Source: a virus. From it: DNA of 23,226 nucleotides. A program made the translations under genes and the position numbers. Positions within the stretch are counted from its first letter, which is position 1, and each line of letters opens with the position of its first letter. The stretch is from IMG/VR virus record IMGVR_UViG_3300002100_000001, positions 1 to 23,226 of that record; one strand, given 5' to 3'. A model generated the notes under the pieces. That model saw only the letters and a program-made list of their open reading frames with translations. It was not told where the DNA came from and did no database searches. Shown here one piece after another: positions 7,251 to 16,520 of the stretch.

Positions 7251-10200
7251 TTAAAAATCTACTTTAACCTTACCGGCAAATATCACACTACTGAATAAAT
7301 CATTATTTTTTTTCAATTCTGCTACTGTTGCTGCTGTATTGAACTGTATAGCGTTTAATCTATCCAGTGACTGCCTTGCAACTGTCAAGGATTCTATGGC
7401 CGTTAACCTGATCCCGCCCATTTGACCCGCTAAAAGTTGTGCTGTTTCTTCCTGTATATTTTTGATGGCTCCCTGAAGGGAATTAGCATTACTATTTTGA
7501 GTGCCTAAAAAATCAATACCAGATACCTTTTGAAGCTTTTCAAACTGACTGTTCGCAGTTTCTATGATTGCATTAAACTTGTCGTTCAGGGCTTTTACTT
7601 CACTTTCTGTTAGCTCGCCGTTGCTGTCTGCTGATGCGGCAAATTCATCAAAGAATTTTTTTAATGGTTCTTCAAGGAATTTAAACTTCAGTGAATTGAG
7701 GATTGCTTTTTTCATCAAGTCCTCAAATGTTCCTGCAAAGTCCTTAGCGCTGTTTAACCCTTTGGCAAAGCCGTCTACTATTGAATCGGAAATAGAATCC
7801 GCTGTTGTGCCGGTTAATAATTCCTGCATCCTTTGCCTGTTCTCCAATAGCAAAGCATCAATGTCCGCTCCTTCTGCTTTTATTTTTTGTAGCTGTTCAA
7901 ATAAAGCCTTTGCATTATCGGTCAATTGACCTTTAGTAAATAGCTTTTCTATCTCTTCAAAGGTCTTACCTGCAAGGGAAGAAAATTCATTTACAACATC
8001 CGTTTTCTTACCAAATCCAAGCAAACTTCCCACAGCCCCTAAAAGTCCAGATCCGCCCGTTTTTTCGGTGTGCTGCCCTGAAATGAACTGCTCTTTTTGT
8101 AGCTTCTTTAAAAGTTCATCATAAGTAGAAGAAACAATTTTCTTTTGGTCTTCAAGCAATTTTTTTTGATCTTCTAAGGCTTGAAGAGTTGTCTTATTTA
8201 AAGTAACCTGTAATCTTTGACGCTCTCTGTATTGCTCATTGATTTCAAATTCACCTATTAATAATCTGGTCTGAAAGTCGGCCATTTCTTTTGCGGCCTG
8301 CTTTTTGGAATCAGACATTTCTTTAAACGTACCTACAATGCTGCTGATAGCTGCAATGCCGGCAGATATTATATTTCCGGTTGCTGCTATTTGCCCAATA
8401 CTATCACCTGTGGCCTGTGCTGCTTTTAAATCTTTCAGCCCCTGTGCAATGTTCTGCACTCCGCTTATCAGTGAAGCTACGGTTGAAAGGGATTTTCCCA
8501 GCTCACCGTTAAAAGAAGAAACGGCGGTAGAAAGGTTGCTAAAGGTGCTGCTTAAAGTCCCTGCACTTTTTATTATCTTATCAAGGTTCGTAGAGGCCTT
8601 GTCAGTGTTTATTATAAGTGATTCAAGTTGCTGGATAGCCGATTGTACGGCTGCAATCGTTTCGGGTGTAAGATCTGTCTTCACCTGTGTTTTAGGATCA
8701 ATGGTGAAGCCATCCGCAAGAATCTTTTTTAGTTCAGTAAGCCTGTCTTTTAAGTCCTTTTTGGTGAAGCGGATCAAATCCTGACCTAGCTTTTTAAACA
8801 GATCTGTTTGCCTTGCAAATGAGTTCTTTAAAGCTTCTGTTTCCTCTGATTGATTTTGCTGCAAAGCCTCTAACCTTCTGTTATATTCTTCTTCGGTCAA
8901 ATGCTCCCGTTCATTCTTCAAGGCTTTGAATAAATCCTGGTACTTTTTATCCAATACAGACTTAGCATCTGCAAAGTTGGCTGTTTGTTGCAACAGGTTT
9001 TTAAAGTCTTCAATCTGCTTATCGGTTTGCTGCTTTTGAAATTCAGCCATCGACTTCATCAGGGATTTGAACTTTTCCGCATCCCCAACGTTACCGATGC
9101 CTAAAGCAATTTTAGGAGTAAGCTTAGCGAATTCAGACCTTAAAAAATCTCCAAAAGAAGTAAAGCCTTTGAGTTGTTCAGCAAACATTTCATTGGCCTT
9201 TTCGATGCCTATTTGCTTTTTGGCTTCTTCGAATTGTTCAAAGATTGCCTTTTGCTGTTCCAGATTCTGTTTTAACTTTTCTGCATCCTGCTTAAGATCA
9301 AAGTTTTTCAGTTCTGTATTCCTTGCATCATTAAGCGTGTTGATATCCAGTTGACCTATTTTCTGGCCTCTGCCGGTCTGTTCAACTTTTTTATTGAATT
9401 CATCAATCTTTAAAATAGCCTGATCGTATTTTTCATTGATCTTATCCAGTTCTGATTGTTCTTTAACTAAACCGGATTGGGTGGCACCTCTTTTTAAATC
9501 TTCAATCAGTTGCAGTAAGTCCTTTCTTTTTTCAAGTATCTGGTTTAGCTTATTTTCTTCGGTTTGCTCTGATCGGATAGTAGATTTTGACTTTCCACGA
9601 ATAGCCTCTAATTCTTTCTCTTTAGCTGCTATCTGATCCTGAAAATTCTTATACTCTTTTGAATTGGTGGATTGTGCCGACTGTTGGTCTTTTAAGGCTT
9701 TTATTTCGTCTTCAATTACGGCAATGGTTCTTTTTTTGGCTTCTTGCTTTTTATCCTCCCCTTTTAATTCTCCATCCAAGACCTGGTTTACAACAGTATC
9801 TATCTCTTTTATTTTGTCTTCTTCAGCCTTAATTAATCTATCGAGTGCTTTATTGGCCCCCGTAAACAACTGAACATCCGTCCCTGTTGCAGTTTGTAGC
9901 TTATTGCTATTTGTTTGCTTTTGTAGCCTTAAGTCAACCAAGTTGGAAAGCGATTGCTGTTTTTTAGCATCTCCGGCCTCTTTTACTGCTTTTCGCTCTA
10001 AGGCTTTTATGTACTCATTTATGGATTGAGTGACCTGCTGTGTCTTGACATTTTCTAAGGAGATATTGCCTAAGTATTCAGGGGAAATACTGTTTATTTT
10101 CTGTATAGCCTGTAGTCGTTCGGATTTGCTCTTGGTTTCATCCTGTGCAACTTTTACAAGACTTTCCACTTCCAATCTTTCCTTTAAGACCTGCTTTTGA

Positions 10201-13200
10201 GATTCCGATCTAATATCATTTAGTAACTTTTGTTTATCAACCGCCTGATCTGTGGATTTATTCAAAATTAACAGCGCACTTACTACTGCAGCGATACCCG
10301 TAGCTACTGCCACGTAAGGATTAGCCAGCATAGTACGGTTTAGCAGCTTCATAGCAGCCTCACTTAACAGCATAGCCCTTAGCCGCAAGGTTTCTGCAAT
10401 GGTATAACCTTGTGTTACGCTGGTTTGAATCGCCTGTACTGCTGTTGTAGCAATTACCGCTGCTTTGTATGATCCATAGGTTACTACCAGAACTTTTAAA
10501 ATATCCAGCACCTTGTCGTAGTTCTGAACAAGGGAAGTGGCAGCACCAATAGCCCCTGCAAACACACCTTCGTTACTCTGACCAATGTTATTTAACATCT
10601 GGTTCCATGCGTCCGAAAGGTTGCTTAGTTGTCCGGTAAGCGTTTTAGATTGCGCCTCCATCAATCCTCCAAACTTTGAACCTTCAGCCGTCAGGTTTTG
10701 AAAGGCTTTTTCTATATCAGAGAATGACACCTTAATATTTTCACCACCCTGCGCTAATTGATCTGCTGAAAATTTGGTGACTTTTGCCAATTCTTCATAG
10801 ATCGGGATACCTCTTTGTGCAAATTGTTTTAAATCGACTAATGTTGCTTGCTGCTGCGTTTTGATCGTTCCAAACAGATAAGCGATTTCTCCAATCGGCG
10901 CACCAATACCTGCTGAAATATCGCCTAAACTTCTTAGCGTACCTTTTATTTTATCCGCTTCAATACCAAAGGCAAGTAATTGTTTTGTAGCGCCTGCGAC
11001 GTCTTTTAGTTCAAAGGGTGTGGTGGCTGCAAACTGTGTGACTTCAGCCATCAGCTTGTCAGCTTTTTCCTTACTACCTAGCATAGTCGTAAACGCCACG
11101 TTTAATTGCTGAAACTCACCTCTAACCCTGACAATATCTTTTACAAAGCCGGTAGCTGTGGTTAGCGTAGCATAAGAGGCAATAGCAACGGCCACCTGTT
11201 TTGCAAGGTTCTGCGTCTGCTCAAACTGGGAGTTTATTTTTTTGATTTCTCCATCCAGCCCACGGATATTATCAGCCATCTTCCGGCCTATGTCGCTTCT
11301 TCTATCCACCTCACTTAAAGCGGCGTACTGATTCTTTAATTCGTTAAGCTTAGCTACTTTTTCATTGAGTGAACCAGCGGCGTTTTGCGCTACCCGCTGA
11401 AATGCCTGGTTGATCCGTTCTACCTCCCCTTCTACCCTTTGAATATTAGCAACCAACCCCGCCCCGATATTTGAATTACGGTCTATTTCGGATAGTTCTG
11501 CAAATTCTTTTTTAAGCCTGTCCAGTTCTGATAGCTTCTCATTTAACGAACCTGTTTTAATGGGAATATCTACAGGAGGCAGTTCAAGGGAAGTTCGAAG
11601 GCGTTGAATATCCGCTTCCACTGCTGTCGTATCAAGTCCTTTAGCTTTAAGTTCGATGGTTTGCGCTTCAAGGTTTGAGATTTCCTGTAAAAGTTCGTTG
11701 TAGGTCTTTTGAAAGGCTTCATCATTTAAGGATGCAGTGCCGGTCAGGTGAAAGTCGTTTAACTGATCCAGCTTTTGCTGTGCCCTGTCCAGTGATGCGG
11801 TCAACGAAGTAGTGTCAATGTCACCGATCTTTAAACTGATGGCTGCTGATTTAAGGCCTTCTACCTTGTTTCTAAGAGAGGCAAAGGCGGCATTAAAGGA
11901 AGTGTCGTCTATACCATCCACCTTGATCTGAAAGCCTGCGGAAGCGTCTAAAAGGCGCTGTTTTAAAGAAGAAATATCCCGATCCAAGACCGTTGTATCA
12001 ACACCTTTGGCTTTTAGCTCAATGCTCTGTGTTTCCAGCACCTTTACTTCGTCGGAAATAGTCTGGTAGCCTTTTTGAAACGCCTCAATATCAAGGGAAG
12101 CAGAAGTCTTGATTGAGATGTTTTCAAGGCTTGCTACTTGCGTTTTGATCCTGTCCAGCGAGCTTTGAAGGACAGAGGTATCTATACCGTTTAATTTTAG
12201 TTCAAATGTGGTGTCCTGAAGCTGAGAGATACGGGCTTTTAAGTCATCGAAGGACTTTAAAACGCTTGTTGTATCAACGGGGCGCACCCTTATATTCACC
12301 TCGGTTCCATCTACCGCTTTCACCTGATTTAATACGCTATTCAGGGCTTTGGAAAGTTCAGTAAGATTCACGGTTCCCTGCCTGAGTTCTACAGGCTGCG
12401 CTTTAATTTCTTCGATCTTTTTTTGAACCTTCGTTAAGGCAACATCTAACTGAGTGGTATCAATTCCTTTGGTTTTAAATTCCAAAGACTGCGCTCTTAG
12501 GTTTTCAAGGTGTTTCTCTAAAGTGATAAGTGAGGAATCGTCAACCTTAACCTTAAACACTTCATCAGATAAACTATCCACCTTTGAACGAATGGCGGTA
12601 ATATCACGGTCTAGGGTAGTGGTATCAATTCCCTGCGCTTTTAACTGAATACTCTTTGTTTCCAGCACTTTTATTTCATCTGTAATGGTTTGGTAACCTC
12701 TCTGGAATGCGTCAACATCCAAATTAGCAGAGGCGTTTATAGATATATTTTCAAGGCTTGAAACCTGTGTTTTGATTTTATCCAGTGAACCTTGCAGGGA
12801 TGCGGTATCCACGCCACTAACTTTTAGTTTGATGGCCGTGCTTTGAAGTTGGGCAATACGGGCTTTAAGATCGTCAAAAGACCTTACAACGGTTTCTGTA
12901 TTTACCGGGAGGATATTAATGGCTACCCGTGTGCCGTTGATCCGCTGCGCCTGTTCCAGCACATTGTTTAAAGCTACGGACAGCGGGGCAAGATTGACCG
13001 CGCCTGCCCTGAGTTCTACGGGTTCAGATTTGATCTTATCTATTTTTTCCTGAACCTTTACTAAGGCTGCATCTAATTGGGTCGTATCTACTCCCGCTGC
13101 TTTAAATTGCAGGGATTGGGCCTTTAAGGTTTCCAGCCGCTTTTCAAGTGTGGCAAGCGAAGAATCGTCAACTGTGATCTTCAGGGCCTGCCTTTGGATG

Positions 13201-14021
13201 CTTGCCGCCTGCGTGCGGATGGCAGTAATGTCTTTTTCAATTTGGGTAGTATCAATTCCTTCTGCTTTCAGTTGGATTTTTTCACTTTCCAACACTTTTA
13301 AGCTTTCCTGCAAGCGGTCATATTGCTGCTGGAACTGCGTTATATCTAAAGTGGCAGCACTATTTAAGGTCAGCCCTTTTAAGGTTTCAAATTCCTTCTT
13401 TGCTTTATCTATGGCAGCGGTCAGGGAAGTAGTGTCTACTCCTTTTACTTTCAGGTCTAGTGCGGTTTGGTTCAGTGAATCAATCCTTGTCTGAAGGCTG
13501 GTAAAGGCTTTTTCAACCGATGCGGTATTAATGCCGCCTACTTTTAGTTGAAGTGATTGACCGCTTATCTTGTCGAACTCTGTTTGTACGGACTCAAGGG
13601 CGTTTAACAGCGGGGAAACATCCACCTTGCCTGTTTTTAAATCTAAGGGTGAATTTTTTATGCGTTCAATTTCTGCTAAAACCTTATCCAGAGAGGATGT
13701 TAACTCCGAAGTATCAAAGCCTTTTGATTGCAGTTGTAGACTTTGGGATTTAAGGGCTTGTATTTGACTTTGCAGGGCGCTTAAATGCTGCACCTGTGAC
13801 TCAATATCCTTATCCATGCCACGGATAATTCCAGCGCTTTGTAAAATACTTTGTGCGATCTGTTTTTGACCCTGCGCCGCCTGCTGTTGTATCTGGATTT
13901 GTTTTTTGGTCGAATCCTGTATCTGGCTGGTGATCTTCTGCATATCGGTATCGAAATCCGTAGTATCAATACCTGCTTTCCAAAAAAGCGAACCTTCGCC
14001 GCCTGTTATATCAATTGCCAT
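7251..14021 (-). CDS. tape measure protein
   Basis: The product is 2256 residues, very long for a tape measure, and is the ruler that fixes tail length. The start (GSLFWKAGIDTTDFDTDM at 10-27) is typical. Residues ~76-815 are coiled-coil repeats built on a 209-residue unit. Residues ~940-1130 carry the conserved TP901-type core (FAATTPFELKDVAGATKQLL, then FAQRGIPIYEEL). Hydrophobic stretches lie near 1170-1200 and 1232-1255, probably for DNA entry through the cell envelope. The rest is charged coiled coil, rich in K, E and Q. No peptidoglycan hydrolase motif was recognised. It begins 3 bases after the frameshifted chaperone reading frame ends. At about 0.15 nm per residue the tail would be near 340 nm (family rule, inference). 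Confidence 0.95.
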   Translation of the reverse strand: MAIDITGGEGSLFWKAGIDTTDFDTDMQKITSQIQDSTKKQIQIQQQAAQGQKQIAQSILQSAGIIRGMDKDIESQVQHLSALQSQIQALKSQSLQLQSKGFDTSELTSSLDKVLAEIERIKNSPLDLKTGKVDVSPLLNALESVQTEFDKISGQSLQLKVGGINTASVEKAFTSLQTRIDSLNQTALDLKVKGVDTTSLTAAIDKAKKEFETLKGLTLNSAATLDITQFQQQYDRLQESLKVLESEKIQLKAEGIDTTQIEKDITAIRTQAASIQRQALKITVDDSSLATLEKRLETLKAQSLQFKAAGVDTTQLDAALVKVQEKIDKIKSEPVELRAGAVNLAPLSVALNNVLEQAQRINGTRVAINILPVNTETVVRSFDDLKARIAQLQSTAIKLKVSGVDTASLQGSLDKIKTQVSSLENISINASANLDVDAFQRGYQTITDEIKVLETKSIQLKAQGIDTTTLDRDITAIRSKVDSLSDEVFKVKVDDSSLITLEKHLENLRAQSLEFKTKGIDTTQLDVALTKVQKKIEEIKAQPVELRQGTVNLTELSKALNSVLNQVKAVDGTEVNIRVRPVDTTSVLKSFDDLKARISQLQDTTFELKLNGIDTSVLQSSLDRIKTQVASLENISIKTSASLDIEAFQKGYQTISDEVKVLETQSIELKAKGVDTTVLDRDISSLKQRLLDASAGFQIKVDGIDDTSFNAAFASLRNKVEGLKSAAISLKIGDIDTTSLTASLDRAQQKLDQLNDFHLTGTASLNDEAFQKTYNELLQEISNLEAQTIELKAKGLDTTAVEADIQRLRTSLELPPVDIPIKTGSLNEKLSELDRLKKEFAELSEIDRNSNIGAGLVANIQRVEGEVERINQAFQRVAQNAAGSLNEKVAKLNELKNQYAALSEVDRRSDIGRKMADNIRGLDGEIKKINSQFEQTQNLAKQVAVAIASYATLTTATGFVKDIVRVRGEFQQLNVAFTTMLGSKEKADKLMAEVTQFAATTPFELKDVAGATKQLLAFGIEADKIKGTLRSLGDISAGIGAPIGEIAYLFGTIKTQQQATLVDLKQFAQRGIPIYEELAKVTKFSADQLAQGGENIKVSFSDIEKAFQNLTAEGSKFGGLMEAQSKTLTGQLSNLSDAWNQMLNNIGQSNEGVFAGAIGAATSLVQNYDKVLDILKVLVVTYGSYKAAVIATTAVQAIQTSVTQGYTIAETLRLRAMLLSEAAMKLLNRTMLANPYVAVATGIAAVVSALLILNKSTDQAVDKQKLLNDIRSESQKQVLKERLEVESLVKVAQDETKSKSERLQAIQKINSISPEYLGNISLENVKTQQVTQSINEYIKALERKAVKEAGDAKKQQSLSNLVDLRLQKQTNSNKLQTATGTDVQLFTGANKALDRLIKAEEDKIKEIDTVVNQVLDGELKGEDKKQEAKKRTIAVIEDEIKALKDQQSAQSTNSKEYKNFQDQIAAKEKELEAIRGKSKSTIRSEQTEENKLNQILEKRKDLLQLIEDLKRGATQSGLVKEQSELDKINEKYDQAILKIDEFNKKVEQTGRGQKIGQLDINTLNDARNTELKNFDLKQDAEKLKQNLEQQKAIFEQFEEAKKQIGIEKANEMFAEQLKGFTSFGDFLRSEFAKLTPKIALGIGNVGDAEKFKSLMKSMAEFQKQQTDKQIEDFKNLLQQTANFADAKSVLDKKYQDLFKALKNEREHLTEEEYNRRLEALQQNQSEETEALKNSFARQTDLFKKLGQDLIRFTKKDLKDRLTELKKILADGFTIDPKTQVKTDLTPETIAAVQSAIQQLESLIINTDKASTNLDKIIKSAGTLSSTFSNLSTAVSSFNGELGKSLSTVASLISGVQNIAQGLKDLKAAQATGDSIGQIAATGNIISAGIAAISSIVGTFKEMSDSKKQAAKEMADFQTRLLIGEFEINEQYRERQRLQVTLNKTTLQALEDQKKLLEDQKKIVSSTYDELLKKLQKEQFISGQHTEKTGGSGLLGAVGSLLGFGKKTDVVNEFSSLAGKTFEEIEKLFTKGQLTDNAKALFEQLQKIKAEGADIDALLLENRQRMQELLTGTTADSISDSIVDGFAKGLNSAKDFAGTFEDLMKKAILNSLKFKFLEEPLKKFFDEFAASADSNGELTESEVKALNDKFNAIIETANSQFEKLQKVSGIDFLGTQNSNANSLQGAIKNIQEETAQLLAGQMGGIRLTAIESLTVARQSLDRLNAIQFNTAATVAELKKNNDLFSSVIFAGKVKVDF
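11577..13796 (-). repeat. 209-residue tandem repeats inside the tape measure gene
   Basis: The glycine of the (G)xDT motif recurs at residues 101, 310 and 519, exactly 209 residues (627 bases) apart. The sequence VDDSSL begins at 284 and again at 493. Flanking segments match too: SFDDLKARI recurs in the second and third units and LENISI likewise. A fourth, partial copy (about residues 700-815) lacks the first part of the unit. Each unit contains several shorter LK-x(2)-G(I/V)DTT-x-L elements, a motif also present once near the N-terminus (GIDTTDF, residues 17-23). The copies differ clearly in DNA, so the duplications are not recent. Confidence 0.85.
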
Positions 14022-14024
14022 AAT

Positions 14025-14740
14025 TTAAGTCTTTTTAAAAAAGTTTCTAACTGCCTTTACATCCTGGTCTACTACTGTATCATTTTTTGTTTCTTCCTTC
14101 GTTTCGTAGGAAGGGATGGTAGCCAGCAGCATGTTTAAATTCACATAACTCACCGTCCATAACACTTCCTCGTAAGAAAACCTGAAATATTTTATTACAC
14201 CTCCTACAAGGTGCCAGAGGCTATTTAACTCCCCTGGTTTTCTGGATTCATCTCCATTATGTTTGTGCCTATTATGGAGATTATACAGCCTATAAAATCC
14301 GAAACGTTCATTTGCTGAACCACCACCGAAAACACCTGCATCAGTTCTTTTGAGGTTAGTTGGTATAAAAAGAAATTCACAAGCGATTTAGGAGGTTCTT
14401 TCTTTTCGTTGGTCACAGTGATAGCTACTATCTCAGCCACCTGCTTGCAGTGTCGCTGCATCAGTTCGAAATTGAGGGTCAAAAAGTGTTGCTTATCTTC
14501 AAGCCTCTCTTTAGTGAGCATTTCTTTATCAATGGATAATAGCCGCTCTGATACACGAATTAAAGAACCCAAAACCAAAGGCTTTATTTCAAATACCCGT
14601 TTTTCCTGCCTTATTTTTAGTTTGACTAAAAGGCGCTCATACCAGTTTTTAGCCGGTGTGTCTATGGTGAGGATAACGGGCTTTTGCAGGATGGTTTCTG
14701 CTTCTCGGGCTTTGATCTGTTGTGTAGTTTGTTGGTTCAT
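14025..14740 (-). CDS. tail assembly chaperone GT, -1 frameshift product
   Basis: After the run GGGG at 14234-14231, shortly before the stop of gene G, the -1 frame stays open for 68 codons and ends at TAA 14027-14025. Translation through a -1 slip gives a 238-residue fusion of G with a C-terminal T domain. That domain (SLWHLVGGVIKYFRFSYEEV, then LWTVSYVNLNMLLATIPSY) has the shape known from phage T extensions. In the phage lambda system the G:GT ratio controls tape measure loading. There is no ATG at the start of the extension, so only slippage makes it. A weak hairpin at 14198-14213 lies 17 bases downstream. The exact slip codon is inferred as GGG. Confidence 0.85.
14225..14740 (-). CDS. 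tail assembly chaperone G
   Basis: The 171-residue product sits directly upstream of the tape measure gene and downstream of the tail tube gene, the standard place for protein G. It is mostly alpha-helical (for example SLIRVSERLLSIDKEMLTKE and LQ-rich segments), lacks membrane or catalytic motifs, and ends in a run of residues that overlaps the -1 frame. It is expected to bind the tape measure with GT so that the tube subunits polymerise around it. It has its own ATG at 14740, downstream of a terminator, so its expression depends on readthrough or an unseen promoter. Confidence 0.85.
   Translation of the reverse strand: MNQQTTQQIKAREAETILQKPVILTIDTPAKNWYERLLVKLKIRQEKRVFEIKPLVLGSLIRVSERLLSIDKEMLTKERLEDKQHFLTLNFELMQRHCKQVAEIVAITVTNEKKEPPKSLVNFFLYQLTSKELMQVFSVVVQQMNVSDFIGCIISIIGTNIMEMNPENQGS
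14231..14234 (-). other. candidate -1 ribosomal slippage site (GGGG)
   Basis: In frame 0 the codons are CAG GGG AGT TAA. The tRNA on GGG can move back one base and pair with GGG again, after which reading continues as GAG TTA AAT. The +1 frame closes at once (GTT AAA TAG), so only -1 fits the open extension. It is not the classical X-XXY-YYZ heptamer, so the site is a candidate and not proven. Confidence 0.6.
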
Positions 14741-14745
14741 ACTAG

Positions 14746-14786
14746 AAAAAAAGCCCTAAGCCTTTTTTGTATAGGCTTAAGGCTTT
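14746..14786 (-). terminator. intrinsic terminator after the tail tube gene
   Basis: On the minus strand a 12-base stem (AAGCCTTAAGCC with GGCTTAGGGCTT, one mismatch) has an 11-base loop, and the stem's 3' arm runs into seven T (14752-14746). This is a strong rho-independent terminator shape. It lies in the 70 bases between the tail tube stop and the start of chaperone G, so it would reduce transcription of the chaperone and tape measure genes relative to the heavily used tube and capsid genes. Confidence 0.85.
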
Positions 14787-14810
14787 ACTTAGGTTAGTTT
14801 ATCAGGATTA

Positions 14811-15326
14811 TTAAACTGCGTACTTGATAGAGTATGCCGGTGTTGCTGCCTTTGTTGGGGTCAGGATCGTAGCCTTAAGAGAAATTTGGGCAATTTGATC
14901 CTTAGCAAAAGCGGAATTGAATGTTGGGAATACAGAAGCCCGTACAATCAAAAACTGATCACCGTCACCGTTTATAATCTTCAGTGATTTTTCCTGAGCC
15001 GTCACACCACCCACAGGGGCATGATAGATATAAGGATCACCGCCAGTGCCTGCACCAGTTACTGTACCGCCAAACATTTCTTCCATTTTGGTAGGAGAAA
15101 AGTCTACGCAAATCCAGCTAATAACGTTAGAGCCAGCCTGCGTTTTTGCAAGTACAGGGTCTGTTTGTTCTTCGATGAAAAATTCCTGCTTTGTTCCTTC
15201 GGCGCCTTCCCATTTCATAGAACCTTGAAGGGTGCTGCCTAATTCTACCCATGTAGTGCCAATGTCGCCATCACCTGCGATGTCTGCAAAGGATACTGAG
15301 GTTAAACCATTACCGTATGTTGCCAT
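14811..15326 (-). CDS. major tail tube protein
   Basis: This 171-residue beta-rich protein begins MATYGNGLTSVSFADIAGDG and continues with TWVELGSTLQGSMKWEGAE, a style common to phage tail tube subunits. A strand-rich ending with KATILTPTKAATPAYSIKY follows. It stacks as hexameric rings around the tape measure. The position between the tail terminator and chaperone G, an A-rich leader with no Shine-Dalgarno motif, and the strong terminator right after it all agree with a highly expressed structural gene. The assignment is by position and character rather than a catalytic motif. Confidence 0.85.
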   Translation of the reverse strand: MATYGNGLTSVSFADIAGDGDIGTTWVELGSTLQGSMKWEGAEGTKQEFFIEEQTDPVLAKTQAGSNVISWICVDFSPTKMEEMFGGTVTGAGTGGDPYIYHAPVGGVTAQEKSLKIINGDGDQFLIVRASVFPTFNSAFAKDQIAQISLKATILTPTKAATPAYSIKYAV

Positions 15327-15355
15327 TTTTGTCTAGTTTTTGTTTTTTTAAAAAT

Positions 15356-15772
15356 TTAGTTTACGTTGAATGCATAGAAGTCTATGCGGATATTGATGAA
15401 ATAACTTTTACTCTCTGCGTCTTTGATGGGTTGACTTACCTGCTGCCATTCCAGATAATAATCCCGTTTTTGTCGAACGTTTTTCAGTAGGGTCACAGCC
15501 ATGTCCGTGAGTTCGTCCAGCCTTGCGTAATCGGGTTTTTCTGTTTGTATGCCGCCTTCCTCAATAATCAGGGAAGGGACATAGATGTTTACATTACCCA
15601 CGCAACGCTGTAAAGAATCATTACCAATCGGAAGGGAGTTCACGACTATATCTTCTTTTGTGCTTGCGGCCGGACGTTCTCCTTTACGAATCTTGCCGGT
15701 GATCTCTGAGGCAAGCGAACTACCTGAAAGCAACTGATACAGGATCGTAAGAACATCTAATGTTGTTTTCAT
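15356..15772 (-). CDS. putative tail terminator (tail completion) protein
   Basis: The product is 138 residues with no catalytic motif. It sits between the HK97 gp10-like gene and the tail tube gene, the usual place for the tail terminator that caps the head-proximal end of the tube. The start ATG overlaps the previous stop by four bases (ATGA), so the two genes are probably translationally coupled. The sequence combines a helical N-terminus (DVLTILYQLLSGSS) with a strand-rich end (YFINIRIDFYAFNVN), compatible with the alpha/beta fold of known terminators. The family could not be confirmed by motif. Confidence 0.62.
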   Translation of the reverse strand: MKTTLDVLTILYQLLSGSSLASEITGKIRKGERPAASTKEDIVVNSLPIGNDSLQRCVGNVNIYVPSLIIEEGGIQTEKPDYARLDELTDMAVTLLKNVRQKRDYYLEWQQVSQPIKDAESKSYFINIRIDFYAFNVN

Positions 15773-16194
15773 GATCTTAGTTTTTCCAGTGATTTTTTTA
15801 GATCACTTTCAGCCTTCAGGCCCGATGCGGTCAGTACGTCAAAACCTAAAGCTTCCACGGCTGCTGCGTAGTCCATTCCTGCTACCACGATCAACACAAA
15901 ACCTACGGGGTATCTTGCAGCGATCTTGCTTATCACATCTTCACCTATTTTGGAGCCTTCACCTGTACCGGGAAAAGTAATTGCTACTTGTTCGCCGTTT
16001 TTCAGTATCACGTAACCGATCGAGCTTCTCAGGTTGCCGGAGTGATCCTTGTAGGTGTTGTTATTACGGGCATTGGTGATGAACTGTTCTCCTGTACTTT
16101 GCAGCTTTGAAAGCAGCGCCTCCTCTATTCTTCGCTTCTTTTCCAAAAGCACTTTTCTTACATCTGAAGCGGTGAACTGTGGAGTTACAGCCAT
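15769..16194 (-). CDS. HK97 gp10-like tail component
   Basis: The product is 141 residues. The segment FITNARNNNTYKDHSGNLRS (58-77), followed by SIGYVI, is a typical signature of HK97 gp10-like proteins (PF04883), which act at the head-tail junction. The C-terminal AGMDYAAAVEALGFDVLT part also fits the family. The start overlaps the previous gene by 10 bases and the stop overlaps the next start by 4, so the neck genes form a tight block. Confidence 0.85.
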   Translation of the reverse strand: MAVTPQFTASDVRKVLLEKKRRIEEALLSKLQSTGEQFITNARNNNTYKDHSGNLRSSIGYVILKNGEQVAITFPGTGEGSKIGEDVISKIAARYPVGFVLIVVAGMDYAAAVEALGFDVLTASGLKAESDLKKSLEKLRS

Positions 16195-16520
16195 ATCTTT
16201 TGATTTAGCTGACCCCTGTCAAAGCGTTTTACCGTTCCCTTAGCTTTTAGAACCGGCGTACCCGTATTATCCACTTCCCATACTTCCACGTAAGCCCCAA
16301 AAGCGATTGAATTACCAAGCGGCATATACACTACACCGTTATACGCTACCTGCTGACCGTCTGCGGCCTGAATTAACCCTCCACCTCTTCCGTCTGATGG
16401 TTCGTACCTGCAAATCCTTTCGGTAACGCTTGCGGATGGAGTAGTCCAATTCCCGTTACTATCCTGCGTAGCTGCGCCTGCGGTGGTCAGTTTCAGGATA
16501 TGGGGGTATTGCTTTACCAT
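16185..16520 (-). CDS. putative head closure (stopper) protein
   Basis: This 111-residue, strand-rich protein has a small SH3-like or beta-barrel look. VVYMPLGNSIAFGAYVEVWE and GTVKRFDRGQLNQKIWL are notable segments. By order it follows the adaptor and precedes the gp10-like gene, where head closure proteins usually lie. Its start overlaps the adaptor stop (ATGGTAA). Function is from gene order; the sequence itself gives no decisive motif. Confidence 0.6.
   Translation of the reverse strand: MVKQYPHILKLTTAGAATQDSNGNWTTPSASVTERICRYEPSDGRGGGLIQAADGQQVAYNGVVYMPLGNSIAFGAYVEVWEVDNTGTPVLKAKGTVKRFDRGQLNQKIWL

Noticed and set aside
7564-13767. Many plus-strand frames opposite the tape measure gene
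   Set aside because: They are serine- and phenylalanine-rich shadows of the K/E/Q-rich coiled coil on the other strand, with no own regulatory context.
13781-13969. 62-codon minus-strand frame inside the tape measure gene
   Set aside because: Arginine-rich alternative frame fully inside the N-terminal tape measure coding sequence; no independent evidence.
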